DNA of 11,219 bases, taken from the NCBI GenBank assembly GCA_002437115.1, contig DJOD01000044.1, positions 1 through 11,219 of the forward strand. The letters are read 5' to 3'. Below the pieces are notes generated by a model. It made no database searches. It was not told the DNA's origin and was given only the letters and a program-made list of their open reading frames with translations. Numbering within the stretch: position 1 is the stretch's first letter; the number at the start of each line of letters is the position of its first letter. This DNA comes from Prevotella sp. UBA6447 (GTDB lineage: Bacteria > Bacteroidota > Bacteroidia > Bacteroidales > Bacteroidaceae). Of the stretch, positions 7,021 through 11,219 are shown one piece after another. Both the position numbers and the translations under genes were made by a program.

Positions 7021-7049
7021 AGCCGCCCCGTATGGTTTACGGAGCGGCT
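7021..7049 (-). terminator. rho-independent terminator of the GH2 gene
   Basis: AGCCGCCCCGTA (7021-7032) pairs with TACGGAGCGGCT (7038-7049), with one C/A mismatch and a 5-base loop. Read on the minus strand, the stem is followed by TTTTGTTTTT (7020 to 7011), a proper U-tract. It lies about 60 bases beyond the GH2 stop codon, in the right orientation for that gene. Confidence 0.85.
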
Positions 7050-7107
7050 TACGCATTCTATCGTGAGATGTGCTGTCGGCCATGCCGTGAGGTGGCGTGC
7101 GGGCGGC

Positions 7108-9549
7108 CTATTGGACGGTGAGGCTCACCTTGGCTCCTTTCAGCCCCTTGGCCGTCACGCGAAGCGTCACCTTCCCTTTTGTCCCCTTGCTGTGCACCAC
7201 GGCCAGCGCGTGTCCGTGCCAGGCGCGGTGCGTGGTGTCGTAGTAAGGCTCCGTGTCCTTGATGTCGGCGTTGCCCGCCGCCAGCAGTTCGCCGCCAGTC
7301 ACCTCGAAGGCCAGGCGGTCGCCGGCCGTTGGGCAGATGTTGCCGTCAGCATCCTCTATCCATGCGTCGACGAACGCCAGTCCGTCCTTTTCCATCGTCT
7401 CGCGGTCGGCCTTCAGCACGATGCGCGCCGGCTTGCCCGCCGTCCTTATGACCTGCTTGTGGCTGCCCGCCACGGCCTTCAGCACGCCGGGCTGGTAAGG
7501 CAGGCGGAACACCGCCTTATACTCCTTTTCGCGACTGACCTCAGTTGTGCCAACCGGCTTGTCGTTGAGGTAGAGTGTCACTTTCGGCTCACGGGTGTAG
7601 ACCACCACATCAATGTCTTTCCCTTCCCATCCGGGCCAGTTCCAGCTCTCCACCGTCGGCCATGTCGCCCACAGTCCGGTGCGCACCTTGCCCACGTAGC
7701 CGTCAGGCTCGCGCACAGCCATATAGAGTTGTTCAGGCTGGCCATCGTTCCATAGCATGGAGCGGTAGTGGCCGATGGGCTTCAGGTGGCCCGTCAGGTC
7801 GATGTCGCCGCAGTAGGCCCCGTGCCAGGGCCACAGGGGCCGTTGGTAGTGCTCGCCCGCCGGGTCGCCGTCGTGCCAGTAGCGCCCGATGCCACTCTCG
7901 CCGATGTAGTCGATGCTCGTCCACACGAAGTCGCCCACGATGTAGGGATGCTCCATGCACCGCTTCCAGTTGGCGAAGGCATCCTTGGGATACGACTCCG
8001 TCTGCCACATCACCCGTTTGGGCACGCGCTGGTGGTCGCTCTCCGCCTTGTGTATCATGTAGTTGTAGCCCACGATGTCTTGTGCCGACGCCAGAGGGTC
8101 ATAGATTTCCCAGTCGCTGTCCCATGCCGCGAGAGCCGACGTGATGGGTCGCGTGTCGTCCCATCGCCTCACCTGTTCGCGCAGTTGGTAGGCCGTGGCC
8201 ACCGCCTCTCTCGACTTACGCTCGATGATTTCGTTGCCCACGCTCCAGCAGATGACGCTGGGGTGGTTGCGGTCGCGTCGCACCAGGGCCTCTACGTCCT
8301 TCGCGGACCACTGGTCGAAGAGCGTCGAGTAGTCGTAGGTGTTCTTGGCGCCGCGCCATCCGTCGAAGGCCTCGTCGATGACGAGCAAGCCCAGCGAGTC
8401 ACAAGCGTCGAGAAACGCCTCCGACGGCGGGTTGTGGCTCGTCCGCGCCGCGTTGAACCCCGCTTGCTTCATCAGTTGCACCTTGCGTATCTCCGCATCC
8501 TTCCAGGCCGCCGCGCCCAGGATGCCGTTGTCGTGGTGCAGGCATCCGCCGTTGAGCTTGATGGCCTGGCCGTTGAGTGTCAGCCCGTGTGTGGCGTCGT
8601 AGCGAATGGTGCGTATGCCAAACCAACGCTCCTCATGGTCAATGACCTTGCCGCCAGTGTCTTGCAGCTCCACCACCGCCTTGTATCGGTTGGGCTGCAC
8701 GGGGCTCCACAGGCGAGGGTTGTCCACGTGGAACACCTGTTCGAACACCTGTTGTCCCTTACTGTCGAGATGAACATCACGGCTTGCGGCCACTCCGTTG
8801 CCGATGCGCACCACGAGTTTGGCGTCAGCCTCGTGGCCCGTCTGGTTGTAGAGCGTTGTCTTCAGCCGCACCTCGTGCTCCGAGGGCGTGGTGATCTGCA
8901 CACCCCAGCGGTCAATGCCCACCCCCTTCTTCCGGATGAGCCACACGTTGCGATAGATGCCCGAGCCCGAGTACCAGCGACAGTTCTTCTGTTTTGAGTT
9001 GTCCACCCGCACCAGGATGGTGTTCGTTCCCTTGCGTATCGCCTTCGAGATGTCGCAAAAGAAACTGGTGTAGCCGTAGGGATGTCCGCCCACGCGCTGT
9101 CCGTTGACGTAGATGTCCGAGTTCATGTAGACGCCCTCGAAGTAGAGGTCCACCCGTTCCGACCCTTGCGTGGCGCTCCCCTTGGCGTCGCCTCCCAGCC
9201 ATTTGTCGTCCACGTCGAAGGTCTTCTTGTACCATCCCGTCCCTGTGGGCAGGTAGCCGCCGTCGTTGCCCGACGGGTCTTTCTCGTTGAAGGGCATGAG
9301 GATGCTCCAGTCGTGGGGCAGGTTCACGCTTTTCCAACCGTCTTGCTGGCTCACGCTTGTCAGGTCGGCATCGCCATAGCGAAACGTCCAGCCGTCGTTG
9401 AACAATTGTCTTTGCGCCCACGTGGTGAGGGCCATGAGCAGGCACATGGCCATCGCCAGGCATCTGCGCAACCCCGTGGAATGAAGGGGCTGTCGAAAGT
9501 TTTCCATTTTAGTCATTGTCGTGTTTGGTTTAGGGTCGTTTGGTTTCAT
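7108..9549 (-). CDS. exported glycoside hydrolase family 2 (beta-galactosidase type)
   Basis: An intact enzyme (813 aa from the first ATG) that should cleave a terminal beta-linked sugar, probably galactose, outside the cytoplasm. A signal peptide ends near LTTWAQ (residue 46). The sugar-binding jelly-roll domain spans about 48-210 (LPHDWSI; RWYSGSGIYRNVWLI). An Ig-like domain lies at about 215-325, followed by the catalytic TIM barrel at about 330-605. KLNGGCLHHDNG and AARTSHNPPSEAF are family blocks. E440 in CWSVGNE is the predicted acid/base, and E518 in MWQTESYP the predicted nucleophile. A DUF4982 domain follows (about 640-700), then GH2 C-terminal domain 5 (about 710-813). Alternative starts at 9516 (M12) and 9507 (M15) give a more normal signal-peptide n-region and may be the true ones. 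The gene stands alone, with its own promoter and terminator. Substrate could instead be a beta-glucuronide or mannoside. Confidence 0.92.
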   Translation of the reverse strand: MKPNDPKPNTTMTKMENFRQPLHSTGLRRCLAMAMCLLMALTTWAQRQLFNDGWTFRYGDADLTSVSQQDGWKSVNLPHDWSILMPFNEKDPSGNDGGYLPTGTGWYKKTFDVDDKWLGGDAKGSATQGSERVDLYFEGVYMNSDIYVNGQRVGGHPYGYTSFFCDISKAIRKGTNTILVRVDNSKQKNCRWYSGSGIYRNVWLIRKKGVGIDRWGVQITTPSEHEVRLKTTLYNQTGHEADAKLVVRIGNGVAASRDVHLDSKGQQVFEQVFHVDNPRLWSPVQPNRYKAVVELQDTGGKVIDHEERWFGIRTIRYDATHGLTLNGQAIKLNGGCLHHDNGILGAAAWKDAEIRKVQLMKQAGFNAARTSHNPPSEAFLDACDSLGLLVIDEAFDGWRGAKNTYDYSTLFDQWSAKDVEALVRRDRNHPSVICWSVGNEIIERKSREAVATAYQLREQVRRWDDTRPITSALAAWDSDWEIYDPLASAQDIVGYNYMIHKAESDHQRVPKRVMWQTESYPKDAFANWKRCMEHPYIVGDFVWTSIDYIGESGIGRYWHDGDPAGEHYQRPLWPWHGAYCGDIDLTGHLKPIGHYRSMLWNDGQPEQLYMAVREPDGYVGKVRTGLWATWPTVESWNWPGWEGKDIDVVVYTREPKVTLYLNDKPVGTTEVSREKEYKAVFRLPYQPGVLKAVAGSHKQVIRTAGKPARIVLKADRETMEKDGLAFVDAWIEDADGNICPTAGDRLAFEVTGGELLAAGNADIKDTEPYYDTTHRAWHGHALAVVHSKGTKGKVTLRVTAKGLKGAKVSLTVQ

Positions 9550-9566
9550 GGTTCACGATTACTTTG

Positions 9567-9574
9567 CAAAAATA
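9567..9574 (-). promoter_or_regulatory. -7 element of the GH2 gene
   Basis: On the minus strand this reads TATTTTTG, an exact TAnnTTTG match. No good TTG is seen 20 bases upstream, where the sequence is GGTTATT-like. The transcript would start near 9561, giving a leader of about 12 bases to ATG 9549 or about 45-55 bases to the starts at 9516 and 9507. Confidence 0.55.
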
Positions 9575-9603
9575 CGATAAAGAAGCGAAAAATAACCTTT
9601 TGA

Positions 9604-9635
9604 TTTGGCTTTTCAGCTAAAAAGTTTTATTTTTG
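9604..9635 (+). promoter_or_regulatory. promoter of the acetyltransferase gene
   Basis: TTTG (9604-9607), exactly 20 bases, then TATTTTTG (9628-9635): a textbook Bacteroidota sigma-ABfr-type promoter. It ends 40 bases before the ATG at 9676. It is divergent from the GH2 promoter, and the two -7 elements are about 55 bases apart. Confidence 0.75.
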
Positions 9636-9675
9636 CATACTTAAAGGCTTTCAACATCAAGAATTTATAACATTC

Positions 9676-10818
9676 ATGGGAGTAGAAATACGCAAGGTGG
9701 AGACCCCTCGGGATCTCAAGACCTTCATCGATTTTCATTACGACTTGTACGCGGGCAACCCTTATGACGTGCCCAATCTCTACAGCGATGACAAGAACAC
9801 GTTAAGCAAGGACAAGAATGCTGCATTCGAGTTTTGCGATGCTGAGTATTACTTGGCTTACAAGGACGGCAAGGTGGCGGGCCGCGTGGCCGCCATCATC
9901 AATCACCGTGTCAACGAGCATTGGAAGGTGAAGGACGTGCGCTTTGGTTGGATTGACTTCATTGATGACCTTGAGGTAAGCCGTGCCCTCTTCGATGCGG
10001 TGGCTTCTTATGGGCGTGCCAATGGCATGACTGCCATGGTGGGTCCCTTGGGATTCTCCGACATGGATCCAGAGGGCATGCTGACGTGGGGCTTCGATAA
10101 GCTCGGCACCATGGCCACCATCTACAACTATGACTATTATCCTCGCCACATGGAGCAACTGGGTGGATGGGAGAAGGACAACGATTACGTGGAGTTTTAC
10201 CTGCCCGTGCCCGAAGAGGTGCCTGAGAAATATGCCAAGATTGCCAAGCTGGTGGAGAAACGCTACAACTTGCATGTGAAGAAGCTGACATACGAGGACG
10301 TGTGGAAACGCCATTGGGGCCGTAAGCTCTTTGAAATCATTAACGCCACTTACACCGACCTCTATGGTTTTGTGCCCCTTACCGACCGTCAGATTGACCA
10401 GTATGTGAAGATGTATCTGCCCATGGCGGACCTCAATTTGGTGACCGTCATCGTCGACGGTAACAAGGATGATGCCGTGGCAGGCATGGGCATCACCATC
10501 CCATCGCTCTCTCGTGCCCTGCAGAAGTGCCATCGTGGGCGCTTGTTGCCCTTTGGTTGGTGGCACATGCTGCGCGCCATCAAGTGCCACAAGACCGAAG
10601 GCGTAGACCTGTTGCTTGTGGGCTTCCTGCCCGAGTATCGCGCCAAGGGAGCCAACGCCTTGCTCTTCGCCGACCTCATACCCCGTTACATCGACTATGG
10701 CTTCAAGTGGGGCGAGACGCAGGTGGAGATGGAGAGCAACGAGGGCGTGCAGGGACAGTGGGGTCCATTGAACCCCATCAACCACAAGCGCCGCCGCTGC
10801 TACCGCAAGAAGCTCTGA
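9676..10818 (+). CDS. GNAT-like N-acetyltransferase family protein, conserved in Bacteroidota
   Basis: A 380-aa cytoplasmic protein without a signal peptide or membrane segment. It resembles the conserved Bacteroidota proteins annotated as GNAT-family N-acetyltransferase; the acyl acceptor is not known to me. The N-terminal part (VEIRKVETPRDLKTFIDFHY, residues 3-22) and the following YYLAYKDGKVAGRVAAIIN (58-76) resemble the beta strands that open a GNAT fold. A family block GPLGFSDMDPEGML lies at 123-136. A second half (about 205-380) includes LLLVGFLPEYRAKGANALLF (312-331), like the acetyl-CoA-binding segment of GNAT proteins, and ends in a basic tail (HKRRRCYRKKL). The start at 9676 follows a strong promoter by 40 bases. 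It is followed after 66 bases by parE with no visible promoter between, so the two are probably co-transcribed. Family is fairly sure, function is not. Confidence 0.82.
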   Translation: MGVEIRKVETPRDLKTFIDFHYDLYAGNPYDVPNLYSDDKNTLSKDKNAAFEFCDAEYYLAYKDGKVAGRVAAIINHRVNEHWKVKDVRFGWIDFIDDLEVSRALFDAVASYGRANGMTAMVGPLGFSDMDPEGMLTWGFDKLGTMATIYNYDYYPRHMEQLGGWEKDNDYVEFYLPVPEEVPEKYAKIAKLVEKRYNLHVKKLTYEDVWKRHWGRKLFEIINATYTDLYGFVPLTDRQIDQYVKMYLPMADLNLVTVIVDGNKDDAVAGMGITIPSLSRALQKCHRGRLLPFGWWHMLRAIKCHKTEGVDLLLVGFLPEYRAKGANALLFADLIPRYIDYGFKWGETQVEMESNEGVQGQWGPLNPINHKRRRCYRKKL

Positions 10819-10828
10819 CGACCTTCGC

Positions 10829-10849
10829 CCCTTCCGCCGCAAGGAAGGG
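10829..10849 (+). other. intercistronic hairpin between acetyltransferase and parE
   Basis: CCCTTCC (10829-10835) and GGAAGGG (10843-10849) form a perfect 7-bp stem with a 7-base loop, 10 bases after the acetyltransferase stop. No T-tract follows, so it is more likely an mRNA-processing or stabilising hairpin than a full terminator. Confidence 0.45.
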
Positions 10850-10884
10850 ATAACAATCATTGACATCAAGTACACACACAACCC

Positions 10885-11219
10885 ATGAGCAACGACATAT
10901 CCAACGAAACGCAACCACAGGACCCCGTGCAGCCCACTGTCGCCTACACGGATGACAACATCCGCCACTTGAGCGACATGGAGCATGTGCGTACCCGTCC
11001 GGGCATGTACATTGGCCGCTTGGGCGACGGCTCACTCCCAGAGGACGGCATCTACGTACTCCTCAAGGAGGTTATCGACAACTCCATCGACGAGTTTAAG
11101 ATGAAAGCGGGCGACCGCATCGAGGTCGACATCGATGATAACCTGCGCGTCTCCGTGCGCGACTATGGCCGTGGCATTCCACAGGGCAAGCTCGTGGAGG
11201 CCGTCTCCGTGCTCAACAC
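10885..11219 (+). CDS. parE: DNA topoisomerase IV subunit B, N-terminal part (runs off the window)
   Basis: The ATPase subunit of a type IIA topoisomerase, which unlinks daughter chromosomes in the cytoplasm as a heterotetramer with ParC. The first 111 residues are visible. After a variable 20-residue head comes YTDDNIRHLSDMEHVRTRPG, then MYIGRLGDG, then the Bergerat ATP-binding fold: KEVIDNSIDEF (E62 and N66, equivalent to E. coli GyrB E42 and N46) and DYGRGIP (D93, equivalent to D73). The HLSDMEHVRTRPGMYIGRLGDG head favours the ParE-type paralogue over Bacteroidota GyrB, which has LEGLEAVRKRPAMYIG by my recollection. The start at ATG 10885 leaves a 66-base gap after the acetyltransferase gene. 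The 3' end is beyond the window. A gyrB label is possible in some annotations. Confidence 0.9.
   Translation, partial: MSNDISNETQPQDPVQPTVAYTDDNIRHLSDMEHVRTRPGMYIGRLGDGSLPEDGIYVLLKEVIDNSIDEFKMKAGDRIEVDIDDNLRVSVRDYGRGIPQGKLVEAVSVLN

Noticed and set aside
7768..8997. 409-codon open frame on the plus strand opposite the GH2 gene
   Set aside because: GC-rich antisense shadow of a well-supported enzyme; the product is low-complexity in V, R, A and H and resembles no family.
7108..9549. GH2 gene as part of a polysaccharide utilisation locus with the SusD-like gene
   Set aside because: It is on the opposite strand, separated by two terminators and a pseudogene, and has its own promoter. No SusC, regulator or other carbohydrate enzyme is in view.
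10829..10849. Hairpin after the acetyltransferase as a full rho-independent terminator
   Set aside because: The stem is short and no T-run follows, and parE has no promoter of its own in the gap, so read-through is more likely.
9802..10986. 394-codon open frame on the minus strand opposite the acetyltransferase and parE
   Set aside because: It spans two real genes antisense, rich in H and V, with no motif, promoter or leader. A shadow.
1..11219. CRISPR array, tRNA or rRNA genes
   Set aside because: No regularly spaced direct repeats, no tRNA cloverleaf and no rRNA-like segments were seen on either strand.

Overview
The window looks like a chromosomal segment of a Bacteroidales bacterium, most likely Prevotella or a close relative. 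The support is threefold. Several genes carry the Bacteroidota -7 promoter element TAnnTTTG. There is a SusD/RagB-type protein and a small secreted protein with a type IX-like C-terminal region. The right edge carries a topoisomerase IV subunit B start (YTDDNIRHLSDMEHVRTRPG) of the type I associate with Bacteroides and Prevotella.

Left (1-1062): a graveyard of mobile DNA. A frameshifted group II intron reverse transcriptase fragment is cut off before its YADD motif. It runs directly into the 5' part of an IS1634-like (IS4-superfamily) transposase, which is itself cut just after its first catalytic Asp. A 340-base stretch without an annotated gene follows. It holds a dubious open frame, an imperfect inverted repeat and a good promoter.

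Centre-left (1242-5779): an apparent operon. It has a TTG-N20-TTACTTTG promoter, a small Cys-containing ORF of 28-31 codons, a 190-aa secreted protein with a type IX-like tail, and a 1240-aa SusD-like protein coupled by an ATGA overlap. A strong hairpin terminator ends it. The SusD-like protein is unusual. It has no visible lipobox, no SusC partner in the window, and an extension of about 680 residues containing three repeats of roughly 110 residues plus a separate C-terminal domain. This is the most interesting part of the window. Substrate and function cannot be told from sequence alone.

Centre (5871-6985): a promoter followed by a clearly decayed methyltransferase gene (THUMP-like, class I SAM-dependent). 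It carries two nonsense changes, about three frameshifts and an apparent internal deletion.

Centre-right (7021-9574, minus strand): an intact, exported GH2 glycoside hydrolase (beta-galactosidase type, DUF4982 and C-terminal domain 5) with its own terminator and promoter. It is transcribed divergently from the next gene.

Right (9604-11219): a GNAT-type acetyltransferase with a textbook TTTG-N20-TATTTTTG promoter, then the start of parE, which runs off the window. These look like core genome; the region to their left looks accessory or eroding.
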